A DNA stretch of 64,000 nt, from positions 248,001 through 312,000 of the forward strand of contig JAHBXI010000002.1 of the NCBI GenBank assembly GCA_019636515.1, in the 5' to 3' direction. The notes under the pieces are model-generated. The model did no database searches and had not been told where the DNA came from. It saw only the letters and a list, made by a program, of their open reading frames with translations. Shown here piece by piece: positions 36,825 to 44,710 of the stretch. The stretch is from Phycisphaeraceae bacterium (GTDB taxonomy: Bacteria > Planctomycetota > Phycisphaerae > Phycisphaerales > UBA1924). Within the stretch, counting starts at the first letter, position 1, and every line of letters starts with the position of its first letter. Made by a program: the position numbers and the translations under genes.

Positions 36825-37407
36825 GTGTGACGGCTCGCCAGAACCGAGGCGTCCGGAGAGGTCTTCCGGAGTTCATCGGCATGGTGGCTTCGCCGTGGCC
36901 GGTCGGCCGGATTCGCACGTCGAGGATGCGCCCCCGATCGGTGATGCATACACGAAGCAGGACATACTCGGCCGTGTCTCGCTCGGCGTGATTGTGGATC
37001 GGGGCAGGGGCTGGGGACCGAGCGAGTGATGGGCCTGCGTGCAAGCGGCCGGCTTGCCGGTCCTGGACAGCACGCAGGTCCGGGGGTGACGGGGCATCTG
37101 GGATCGACGGGAGTTCAGGCCGGTCGATGCTCGCCAGCCCCGATTGGCCGCCTGGTGAAGCGGCATTCTGATCGAGAATTCCCATCGAGGTCATGGCGGC
37201 GGATACGGCTCTGGCCGTCGGCCCGGCGACGCCCGAACCCGTCGAGAGGCGGTCGAACAACACGCCGGCGAGCGAAGCCACCCATCCCGAATGGACCGCG
37301 GCCATGCCGACGGCGAGGTCGGCCCCGGTGCGTACGGCCATGGCGGCGATGATGGCCGCCGCGATCATGGTGCCTTGCAGGGTTCGATGGAATCGTTGAA
37401 ACGGCAT
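36805..37407 (-). CDS. Hypothetical membrane-anchored protein with TonB-C-like end
   Basis: I do not recognise this 200-residue protein with certainty. It has an N-terminal hydrophobic stretch (about 13-27), alanine- and proline-rich middle regions and a C-terminal module of about 60 residues (AEYVLLRVCITDRGRILDVRI) that resembles a TonB C-terminal repeat. It overlaps the start of the SRPBCC gene by 20 bases on the same strand. No TonB box partners, ExbB or ExbD are nearby. The reading frame keeps good codon bias and is probably real. Confidence 0.5.
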   Translation of the reverse strand: MPFQRFHRTLQGTMIAAAIIAAMAVRTGADLAVGMAAVHSGWVASLAGVLFDRLSTGSGVAGPTARAVSAAMTSMGILDQNAASPGGQSGLASIDRPELPSIPDAPSPPDLRAVQDRQAGRLHAGPSLARSPAPAPIHNHAERDTAEYVLLRVCITDRGRILDVRIRPTGHGEATMPMNSGRPLRTPRFWRAVTREDLST

Positions 37408-37672
37408 GGCAAAGGCTCTTCACCGCGCGGTACGCGTGCGTGCGGCTTTGACTGAAAAATCTTGAACGCCCACGAAAGCCGGCGATGTTCCCACCCGCCC
37501 GGCTTGCTCCACGGCGGCCGTCGCGGTCGAGACTTGCGGCAGAACGGCCCGAACACGGTCGGATTGCATTCACGTTCCGCCCGACTTTGAACAAGATGCA
37601 CCTCCGGGGAACTCCCGTCGCCCCGGGGCCGGACTTTCGGCGATGTCGTCAAGACCCATCGGTCGCGGAGGA

Positions 37673-38653
37673 TCAGGCGTGGAGTCCGAGAAGGACGGAC
37701 TCGAAGGCCCGAACGGCGGGGCTGGGGGCACGATCTTTGTGGCGGACGACGCCCAGTTGCCGGATGAGGGTGCCGTCGGAGGCGGTGAGGCCTTCGTCGG
37801 GTGAGAGGGCGAACCGTGAGACCAGGCCGACACCGATGCCCGCCGCGACCATCCGCTTGATGGACTCGATCGAACGGAGTTCCATGACGACGTTCAGCGT
37901 GACGCCCGCGGTTCGGGCCGCCTCGTCGATGATCGACCGGACGGCGGACCCGGCCTCGAACGCGACGAAGGCCTCGCCGGAGAGTTGTGACCACCGGAAC
38001 GACCGGGCACTTCCTCCTGGGGTCGTGGAGGCGGCTCTCGGCGAGCCGCGCGGGCGAGGGCGTGCGGACGAGTCCGGTGGGTTTCGCGCGGGAGGCTCCG
38101 CGACTCGGAGCGGGTGCGAAGCGGGGGTGATGAGCCGCAGTTCATCCCGGACGAGCGGGAGGATGACCAGGTCGTCGGCCATGGGTCGGGGGACGGGAAG
38201 CGTGACGATGCCCAGGTCGAGTTCGCCGGTGGCCACGGCGAAGGCCACCTGGGCCGATCCGGCCTCTCGCACGAAGAACCGCAGGCCCGGATGCCTGGCC
38301 CGCGTGGCGGAGACGGCCTGCGGCAGGATGGAAGTGGTGGCGGTGGCCCCTCCGCCGATGCGTATGGAACCGTGCTCGAGTCCCAAGAGTTCGCGGACGG
38401 CCTTGACGGCGGTGTCGGCGGATCGGATGGCCTCCTCGGCGTGCCGGAGCAGGATGCGTCCGGCCTCGGTCGGTTCGACACCCAGGCCGGTTCGGTTGAG
38501 GAGTCGGGCGCCGACCTCGGCCTCGAGTTTCTTGACGACGGCCGAGAGAGCGGGCTGGGTGATGCCCAGAGTCCTCGCGGCCCGGGTCATGTGCCCGGCG
38601 GCGACGATGGCCCGGAAGTATCTGAGCGGGGTGAGTTCCATGCCTCGGCGCAC
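37673..38653 (-). CDS. LysR family transcriptional regulator
   Basis: LysR-type regulators bind DNA through an N-terminal winged helix-turn-helix and sense an effector through a periplasmic-binding-like domain. Here the HTH lies at about 3-62 (TRAARTLGITQPALSAVVKKLE, followed by a conserved basic wing). The effector domain follows from about 90. The length of 326 residues is about 25 more than usual because of an Arg/Pro/Ser-rich insertion at about 205-235. Target genes are not evident: neighbours are a glycosyltransferase upstream and a hypothetical gene downstream, both on the same strand, with no divergent partner. Confidence 0.92.
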   Translation of the reverse strand: MRRGMELTPLRYFRAIVAAGHMTRAARTLGITQPALSAVVKKLEAEVGARLLNRTGLGVEPTEAGRILLRHAEEAIRSADTAVKAVRELLGLEHGSIRIGGGATATTSILPQAVSATRARHPGLRFFVREAGSAQVAFAVATGELDLGIVTLPVPRPMADDLVILPLVRDELRLITPASHPLRVAEPPARNPPDSSARPRPRGSPRAASTTPGGSARSFRWSQLSGEAFVAFEAGSAVRSIIDEAARTAGVTLNVVMELRSIESIKRMVAAGIGVGLVSRFALSPDEGLTASDGTLIRQLGVVRHKDRAPSPAVRAFESVLLGLHA

Positions 38654-38674
38654 TGTACCCGCGGGAGGGCGCGG

Positions 38675-39481
38675 TCATGGGGGACGGGCGGCCATGCCCG
38701 CGCCGGTGTCCTGATCGGCGGGGTCGGCACGCCGAGGCCCGTACCAGAGAGGAAGACGTTCACGGCTTCGGACGGCCCGGCGCGGGCTCAGCACCATGGC
38801 GAGTGTCATTCGGAGAAGTTCGGCCCCTTCAAAGGCACGGAGTTTGCGTCCGGACGTGACGACCCTGGTTCGGATGATGACAAATCGTCCATGTCGCTTG
38901 AGCGACCGTGCCAGGGCGATCTCTTCACCGGCGTAGAAGGTCTGATCCCATCCCCCCGCGGCCTCAAAGGCGGACCGGCGGGCGAACATGAACGCCCCGC
39001 CGGCGTAGCGGAATATCCGGAAGAAACAGGTCAGTAAGGCGAGGGTCGCCGTTGCCCAGAGCGGGATCTTCCCGTCGAATCGGAACATGGCCCCTCCCCC
39101 CGCCGCGCCGTGAGCGATGGCGAGCAGGCCCTCGCCAACGGCCTGGGCATTGACCGTGGTGTCCGCGTCAACAAAGAAGAGCACCTCGCCGGAGGTCGCG
39201 GCGGCGGCGGCGTTCCTTGCGGCGGCGATCTGCCTGGCCTCGATGGAGACGACGGTGGCGCCGGCGTTCCGGGCCACGCGGGCGGTGGCGTCGGTCGAGG
39301 CGTCGTCGGCCACGACGATCTCGTACGACAGTCCCAGCGTCCTTGCGGCGTCGTGGATCGCGCCGATCGTCGCGGGGAGGCGGCGTTCTTCGTTGTGGGC
39401 GGGTATGGCGAACGAGACGAGCACGCGGGTGATACCGTGCCGGCGCGAGTGGGATGCGATCTCGCCCGGCGTTCCCGTCAA
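38675..39481 (-). CDS. Family 2 glycosyltransferase
   Basis: This 268-residue protein has a GT2 (GT-A fold) pattern. The nucleotide-binding start FAIPAHNEERRLPATI occurs at about 24-39, with VADDASTDAT near 60. The DxD-like metal site is FFVDADTTVN near 107, and the acceptor-side motif is AGEEIALARSLKRHG near 205. One hydrophobic segment (WATATLALLTCFFRIF) may associate with the membrane. The acceptor and sugar are unknown. The gene is 17 bases downstream of an M24 peptidase gene and upstream of the LysR gene on the same strand. Confidence 0.88.
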   Translation of the reverse strand: MTGTPGEIASHSRRHGITRVLVSFAIPAHNEERRLPATIGAIHDAARTLGLSYEIVVADDASTDATARVARNAGATVVSIEARQIAAARNAAAAATSGEVLFFVDADTTVNAQAVGEGLLAIAHGAAGGGAMFRFDGKIPLWATATLALLTCFFRIFRYAGGAFMFARRSAFEAAGGWDQTFYAGEEIALARSLKRHGRFVIIRTRVVTSGRKLRAFEGAELLRMTLAMVLSPRRAVRSRERLPLWYGPRRADPADQDTGAGMAARPP

Positions 39482-39498
39482 TTGGCGGTGTGGCGGCG

Positions 39499-40692
39499 TC
39501 AGACGATCAGCACGGGTTCGTTCTGCATGGCCCCGGTCACGGTCGGTCCGTGGACCGGATCGACGTACACGTTGACCTCGTTGCGCACACCGAAGCGTCC
39601 GTCAAGGTAGATCCCCGGCTCGACGGTGAAGCCCGTGCCGGGCATCATCCGTCGGGTGTCGTGCGTCTCCATGTTGTCGAGGTTCATGCCGATGCCGTGC
39701 GCGCCCGGGGTCCCCGGGCTGAGGGAGTGCCCGGTCCGGTGCTTGATGCGGGCCAGGTGCCCGGCGTCGATGATGACCTTCCGGGCGGCGTCGTCGAGTT
39801 GCCATCCCTCGGCGGTCGGCCCGCCCGCGGCCGACCTTGCCCAACCCGCCCGGGCGGCCTCCAGCGCGGCATCGCGCGCCGCGACGACGGCCTGGAAGAC
39901 GCGGCGGTGTTCATCGGGAACGTCGCGCCCGCAGAACCCGGTCCAGGTGATGTCGCCGTAGACGGACCCGTCGCCGGGGACCTTCGCCCATTGGTCGATC
40001 AAGACCCAGTCCCCGGGCCGTATGGAGGCGTGGCTTTTTTCGTCGGGCTCGTAGTGGCAGTCGGCGGCGTTGGCGTTGACGGCGACGATCGGTCCCGAGT
40101 CGGTGACCAGGCCGGCCGCGGCGTGCTGTTCGCGTATGAACCGCTGCACCTCGTGCTCGTTCGAGGATCCATTCTCACGGAGGCGCGCGGCGAGGAAGTC
40201 GAATGCCTCGCGCATGATTCGGTCGCAATGGGCGATGGCGGTTTGGTGCGACCGCAGGCCGTGCGGGCCCCAGTCGGCGGCGTGGATCTGAACCAGGTCG
40301 GCGGAGGTCACGACCTCGACGCCCAGGGACCGTATGGACTCGATGGTTCCCGCGTCGACGATGCCGGCCGTGGGGAGCGAGCCTCCGGGAGAGTACTCCA
40401 TCGCCACGCGGCGGTGGGGAGACAGGAGTTCCCCGACCATCTCGCGCATCGCGTGCCATGTCCCGTACGAGCGGAACGGAAGGCCGAGTTTCTTGAACGT
40501 GGCTTCATCGATGAAGTGGCACAGCAGCGTCGGCTCTCCGTGCGCGGGCAGGAGCCAGAACACGCGGCGGGTCAGGTGCCGTGTCCCGCCGAGGATCCGG
40601 GCCATGACGGGGTTGTTGTTGCGGAAGTCGAAGACCAGCCAGGCATCGATCCGCTGGTCACGCATGTACGACTGGACTCTCTCGTATGACAT
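39499..40692 (-). CDS. M24 family aminopeptidase (Xaa-Pro peptidase-like)
   Basis: M24 (pita-bread) metallopeptidases cleave N-terminal X-Pro bonds using two metal ions. This 397-residue protein has an N-terminal creatinase-like domain (MSYERVQSYMRDQRIDAWLV) and a C-terminal catalytic domain. Probable metal ligands are the aspartates in VLIDQWAK and GDITWTG, the histidine in RTGHSL and the glutamates in FTVEPGIY and VRNEVNVY. No signal peptide is visible, so it is cytosolic. The substrate is probably a proline-containing peptide, although some M24 members act on creatine-like compounds. Confidence 0.9.
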   Translation of the reverse strand: MSYERVQSYMRDQRIDAWLVFDFRNNNPVMARILGGTRHLTRRVFWLLPAHGEPTLLCHFIDEATFKKLGLPFRSYGTWHAMREMVGELLSPHRRVAMEYSPGGSLPTAGIVDAGTIESIRSLGVEVVTSADLVQIHAADWGPHGLRSHQTAIAHCDRIMREAFDFLAARLRENGSSNEHEVQRFIREQHAAAGLVTDSGPIVAVNANAADCHYEPDEKSHASIRPGDWVLIDQWAKVPGDGSVYGDITWTGFCGRDVPDEHRRVFQAVVAARDAALEAARAGWARSAAGGPTAEGWQLDDAARKVIIDAGHLARIKHRTGHSLSPGTPGAHGIGMNLDNMETHDTRRMMPGTGFTVEPGIYLDGRFGVRNEVNVYVDPVHGPTVTGAMQNEPVLIV

Positions 40693-40788
40693 GGGCGTGC
40701 CTCTCCCGAGCGGCGCCGGGGACCGCCCGAAAAAACGGTCATGGTCCGGGTCGGATCGCGCGTCGCGGAGGGAGGTTAGACCACGGGC

Positions 40789-40832
40789 GGGCCGTGGGCC
40801 GTGGGCCGTGGGCCGTGGGCGGGTGGGCGGGT
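40789..40832 (+). repeat. Tandem heptamer repeat GGGCCGT upstream of mdh
   Basis: Four perfect copies of GGGCCGT (40789-40816) are followed by two copies of GGGCGGGT (40817-40832). The plus strand is strongly G-rich with runs of three Gs at regular spacing, which could form a G-quadruplex. It lies in the 291-base gap between the divergent M24 peptidase and malate dehydrogenase genes, about 150 bases upstream of the mdh start. Confidence 0.85.
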
Positions 40833-40983
40833 GGCGGGATCGGCCCGCGCCGGGCCGTGCGGTTCGGTCGAACGCCTAATATGACCCCCTGCTTTGGCCG
40901 ACCCTTCACCGTGTTGATGGGGGCCATGCCGGAGCCGGCAGGGCGTGTCGAATTCGGTCGTGATTCAGCGAGGGAAATTCACC

Positions 40984-41964
40984 ATGCGTCGGGCGAAAAT
41001 CAGCATCATCGGAGCGGGCAACATCGGCGGGACGTGCGCGCACTGGGCCGCGTCCAAGGAACTCGGGGACATCGTCCTGCTCGATATCCCGATCAAGGAC
41101 AAGGCTGAACTGCACATGCCCCGGGGCAAGGCGCTGGACCTTGCCTGCTGCGGCCCGATCGAGAACTTTGATTGTCGCGTCACCGGGACGTTCGATTACG
41201 CCGACATCGCCGGGTCCGACGTGGTGGTCATCACCGCCGGCCTTCCGCGCAAGCCGGGGATGTCCCGGGACGACCTGGTCCAGGTGAACGCGGGAATCGT
41301 CCGCAACGTCTCCGAGCAGGTGAAGAAATTCGCCCCCGACTCGGTGGTGATCGTGGTTTCGAACCCGCTCGACGCGATGGTCTACGTCGCGTGGAAGACC
41401 ACCGGCTTCCCCGCCCACCGCGTGATCGGCCAGGCGGGCGCGCTCGACGTGGCGAGGTACAAGACGTTCCTGGCGATGGAACTGGGCGTGAGCGTGGAAG
41501 ACATCCAGGGCTTGCTGCTGGGCGGGCACGGCGACGACATGGTCCCCCTGCCCCGCCTGACGAGCGTTAACGGCATCCCGATTTCGGACCTCCTGTCCGC
41601 GGAGAGGATCCAGGCGTGCGTCGATCGGGCGAAGGTCGGCGGCGGTGAGATCGTGAAACTCATGGGCACCAGCGCGTTCTACGCCCCGGCGTCGGGGACG
41701 ATCGAGATGGTGGAGGCGATCGTCCGCGACAAAAAGCGGGTGATCCCCTGTGCGGCGTGGTGCGAGGATGAGTTTGGCGTCAAGTCCGCCAACGGGGGCA
41801 AGGGGCTGTTTGTCGGTGTCCCGTGCGTGCTGGGCACGCGAGGCGTCGAGAAAGTCCTCACGTTCTCCATGAACGCCGAGGAAAAGAAGTTCATGGACGA
41901 ATCGATCAGCCACGTCAAGGACCTGATCGCCGCCACCGTCAAGATCTTCCCGGACCTGGCCTGA
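40984..41964 (+). CDS. mdh: Malate dehydrogenase (LDH-like type)
   Basis: NAD-dependent malate dehydrogenase of the lactate-dehydrogenase-like group; it interconverts malate and oxaloacetate in the TCA cycle. The Rossmann motif is IIGAGNIGGTCA (about 8-19). The arginine loop AGLPRKPGMSRDDL contains the substrate-binding arginines, and the catalytic histidine lies in LLGGHGDDMV. The length of 326 residues is slightly longer than the family's 305-315. I chose ATG 40984, with GAGGGA upstream, over the 13-residue-longer frame. An upstream TAATAT at 40877-40882 may be a -10 element. Aconitase is encoded in the same window (46249-49095). Confidence 0.93.
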   Translation: MRRAKISIIGAGNIGGTCAHWAASKELGDIVLLDIPIKDKAELHMPRGKALDLACCGPIENFDCRVTGTFDYADIAGSDVVVITAGLPRKPGMSRDDLVQVNAGIVRNVSEQVKKFAPDSVVIVVSNPLDAMVYVAWKTTGFPAHRVIGQAGALDVARYKTFLAMELGVSVEDIQGLLLGGHGDDMVPLPRLTSVNGIPISDLLSAERIQACVDRAKVGGGEIVKLMGTSAFYAPASGTIEMVEAIVRDKKRVIPCAAWCEDEFGVKSANGGKGLFVGVPCVLGTRGVEKVLTFSMNAEEKKFMDESISHVKDLIAATVKIFPDLA

Positions 41965-42006
41965 CGATCGTTGTCGCGACGACGTGCCGGCGAAGAGGAG
42001 CCCCCG

Positions 42007-42549
42007 ATGCCGACGGTCATCCGGCTTTGTCTTTTCCTGGTGGGAGCCGGCGCGGCCGTGGCGGCCCTGGCCGGGTGCGCCTCGGGCCCGGACTCGGCGG
42101 TCGGGGCGTCGGGGCCTTCGCGGTCGGTTCGTGCCGCCGAGGTCGGGGCGATGCTCGACGACTGGCACCGGGCCGCGAGTCGCGCCGACGGGAGCGCCTA
42201 TTTCGACCGCATGACGGGCGAGGCCGTTTTCATCGGTACCGACGACACCGAGCGATGGACGCGCGATGAGTTCATGGCCTTCGCCGCGCCGTACTTTGGT
42301 GCCGGGCGGGGGTGGACGTACGTGCCGGTCGAGCGCCATGTCCGCGTGAGCGAGGCGGGCGATGTCGCCTGGGCGGACGAGAAACTGGACAACGAGAAGT
42401 ACGGCCGCTGCCGGGGGACGGCGGTCTGCGTGATCGAGTCCGGGCGGTGGAAGGTGGCCCACTACACGCTTTCGTTCCCCGTTCCCAACGACCTCGCGGA
42501 GCGCGTGGTCGAGTTGATACGGGCGGGTGAGGCGGGCGGCCAACGCTGA
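42007..42549 (+). CDS. NTF2-like (SnoaL-type) lipoprotein
   Basis: From ATG 42007 (AGGAG upstream) the protein is 180 residues. It has a lipoprotein signal with lipobox LAGC at about residue 22 and an NTF2-like domain from about 50: MLDDWHRAASRADGSAYFDRM, the FIGTDDTERWTRDEFMAFAAPYF segment and a final IESGRWKVAHYTLSFPVPN. This pattern matches SnoaL-3-like proteins, which have no fixed activity. It is anchored outside the inner membrane. It follows mdh by 42 bases on the same strand. Confidence 0.82.
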   Translation: MPTVIRLCLFLVGAGAAVAALAGCASGPDSAVGASGPSRSVRAAEVGAMLDDWHRAASRADGSAYFDRMTGEAVFIGTDDTERWTRDEFMAFAAPYFGAGRGWTYVPVERHVRVSEAGDVAWADEKLDNEKYGRCRGTAVCVIESGRWKVAHYTLSFPVPNDLAERVVELIRAGEAGGQR

Positions 42550-42573
42550 TTCTTTACGGGCGTGCGAGCGGCT

Positions 42574-43437
42574 TCACGCGCGGGCGGCCTGGTAGAGGTG
42601 GACCGCCATCGTGCCGTAGGCGTGCGTCTCGGGCCCGATCGCCCCGGGGATCGACAGTTCGGGGGTGATACGCAAGGGCTTTGGCCTTTGCGCGGCCTCG
42701 CGTAGGGCCAGTTCCTCGCGGGCGTCGATCTCGTCGAGTTCCTGCTCGGTGAGGTTGGCGAGCGATCGAGGTTCGTCCCTCTCGATCGACCAGATCTCGG
42801 TCTCGCCGCGTGGATCCCTTGTTCGGCCGTCGTCGTCGTGGCGTCGTCCCGTTCGGGTGCGCGGGCCGGGCTTGCGTGCCCTACGGCCGCCGGCCCCGCG
42901 TCCGAGGCCGTGGTCCTGGTCCTCGGCGGCCGGCCGCTCCGGCGGCGTCTCCTGGAAGAATGGCCACGGCGTTCTGATCGCCGCGAAACCGTCGGGCGTG
43001 AGGCACTCGACCAGTCGCTCGAACTGGACCCGGGTTCGCTTCCAGCCGAGGGGCTCCCGAACAAGCGGGTAGGGGGGATCGAGCAAGACGATGGATGCCG
43101 GCCGAGGGCATCGGGCCAGCGCGCCGGGTCCCAGCGCATCCCCGACCACCAGTTCGCAGCGGTCCTGCACGCCGAGCATCTCGATGTTGCGTTCGAGCAT
43201 TCGGGCCGCGGCCCGGTCCTTTTCCACGAAGACGCACCGGGCGGCCCCGCGGCTGATGGCCTCGAGCCCGAACGCGCCGGATCCGGCGAACCCGTCGAAG
43301 ACCGCCGCTCCTTCGACATGCCCACGCAGGAGCGCGAAGAGCGACTCCTTCACCCGGTCAGGGATGGGGCGAGTGTCGGCCTCGTCAGGGGGTGAAAGAA
43401 GCCTCCGCGACCTGAATTCTCCGGCGATGATGCGCAT
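42574..43437 (-). CDS. rsmD: 16S rRNA (guanine966-N2)-methyltransferase RsmD with C-terminal extension
   Basis: RsmD methylates G966 of 16S rRNA using S-adenosylmethionine. The start MRIIAGEFRSRRL, the PIPDRVKESLFALL segment, the SAM motif FDGFAGSGAFGLEAISRGA and the catalytic DPPYPL motif are all present in the first 190 residues. The protein is 287 residues. The additional 95 residues contain a low-complexity Arg/Gly/Asp segment and then an acidic helix-rich region (NLTEQELDEIDAREELALREAAQ) that is not part of RsmD. The extension could be an RNA- or ribosome-contacting module. Confidence 0.88.
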   Translation of the reverse strand: MRIIAGEFRSRRLLSPPDEADTRPIPDRVKESLFALLRGHVEGAAVFDGFAGSGAFGLEAISRGAARCVFVEKDRAAARMLERNIEMLGVQDRCELVVGDALGPGALARCPRPASIVLLDPPYPLVREPLGWKRTRVQFERLVECLTPDGFAAIRTPWPFFQETPPERPAAEDQDHGLGRGAGGRRARKPGPRTRTGRRHDDDGRTRDPRGETEIWSIERDEPRSLANLTEQELDEIDAREELALREAAQRPKPLRITPELSIPGAIGPETHAYGTMAVHLYQAARA

Positions 43438-43684
43438 CGTGCGGAAGGTTAGCCGGTGCCGGACTCGCGGCGTTTGGACTGTCCGGAGCCGGACCAGTGG
43501 GGAAATTGCCCCGCTTCACATCCTCCGCGCAGGGGGTGTTTCCCGCAACTTGGCGCGTGTATGAAACCTTCCGGCCCACGTTCCGTCATAGATGAGTAGG
43601 AACACGGCGACGCACGGTCGAAATTACACGGGGAGCAAAACCAGCGAGGTGAGTTGAACGAAGTAATTGGAGAAAGGGCGAGCC

Positions 43685-43990
43685 ATGAAGAAGCGCGACA
43701 AGAATCCTGAGAACCCCGGCCGTTCGGAGAACAATCCCGAATCGAGACCGGAGAACCAGATCGACGCGTTGCGGCTGATGGAAGCGGTCGATGCCGCGTA
43801 TGCCGCGGCCGAAGAGATCGCCCAGTACACCGGCCAGCCCCGCCCCTACCCCGCCGACCTGATGGGCGGACCCATGCAGCCCGCGTGCCTGGCCCCCTTC
43901 ACGCTCTTCGAGATCGAGGAGGCCAGCCGCTTCCTGCGACGCATGGACCAGGTGTGCCCCTCCGTCCGGGAGCAGCGGCCCGCCGCTTGA
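43685..43990 (+). CDS. Conserved-looking small hypothetical protein
   Basis: This 101-residue soluble protein starts at ATG 43685 with AGAAAGG upstream. A charged N-terminal stretch (KKRDKNPENPGRSENNPESRPENQ) precedes a helical segment (IDALRLMEAVDAAYAAAEEIAQYTG) and a C-terminal helix (LFEIEEASRFLRRMDQVC). No signal peptide or membrane segment is visible and I do not recognise the family. It has its own strong terminator downstream, so it is probably monocistronic. Confidence 0.65.
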   Translation: MKKRDKNPENPGRSENNPESRPENQIDALRLMEAVDAAYAAAEEIAQYTGQPRPYPADLMGGPMQPACLAPFTLFEIEEASRFLRRMDQVCPSVREQRPAA

Positions 43991-44130
43991 CCAGGAAACC
44001 AACGCGGACGCCGGGCAAAGACCCGGTTCCGCGTCTCTGAACCACTCTCTCTCCCTTCGGGGGCCCGGGCGCGCGAGCGCCCGGCCCTCGAACCCGATTC
44101 GACCCGGATACTCCGAAACTCCCCCGCGTG

Positions 44131-44172
44131 AACCCCCCATCGTCCTGGATGATTGGGGGGTTCTCTTTTTTT
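44131..44172 (+). terminator. Rho-independent terminator
   Basis: AACCCCCC (44131-44138) pairs with GGGGGGTT (44155-44162), with a few inner pairs around a 16-base centre, and is followed by TCTCTTTTTTT (T7 at 44166-44172). It terminates transcription of the small hypothetical gene about 140 bases upstream. Confidence 0.85.
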
Positions 44173-44224
44173 GTTCCAGTTGGCGTGACGCGGCGGCCCG
44201 GCGGGCTCGTACGCTCAATCGATC

Positions 44225-44710
44225 ATGCCCTGCCCACTCTGCGAGACCCTTGCTCGCGTTCGAAACGGCGTGGCCACCGCTGCGGTGGTGGCCGATCTTG
44301 ATCTCACCGTGGTCCTGCTCGGGGAGAATCAGGGCTGCCCGGGATGGTGTGTGGCCGTTCTCAAGGAGCACGTCGAGCACCTCGCGCACATGCCGATTGT
44401 CCGGCAGGCGGCGGTGTTCGCCGAGGTTGCTCGAACGGCCGCCGCGATTCGCTCGGTCTTCGGTCCGGTCCGCATCAACTATGAATGCCTGGGAAACCAG
44501 GTGGCGCATGTCCACTGGCATGTGATCCCCCGGCACGCGGATGATCCCCAGCCGAGCCAGCCAGTCTGGGGTTGGCCTTCCGAGCGGCTCAGGGGCGACA
44601 TGGATCCCGCCGCGCGGGCGGACCTGGCCGACCGGATCGCGCGGTTTATGCGCGCGCCGGGGTCATGTCTCGACGCCTCGATCCCAGGCTCAAGCGACGA
44701 TGGCACGTAG
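44225..44710 (+). CDS. HIT family nucleotide-binding protein
   Basis: HIT proteins are nucleotide hydrolases or transferases using the motif HxHxHxx. Here HVHWHV is at 95-100. The N-terminal CPLC (3-6) and a later histidine suggest the zinc site found in many HIT members. The 161-residue length is close to the family's norm. There is no signal peptide. Its 3' end overlaps the convergent kynureninase gene by 21 bases. The physiological substrate is not predictable. Confidence 0.9.
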   Translation: MPCPLCETLARVRNGVATAAVVADLDLTVVLLGENQGCPGWCVAVLKEHVEHLAHMPIVRQAAVFAEVARTAAAIRSVFGPVRINYECLGNQVAHVHWHVIPRHADDPQPSQPVWGWPSERLRGDMDPAARADLADRIARFMRAPGSCLDASIPGSSDDGT

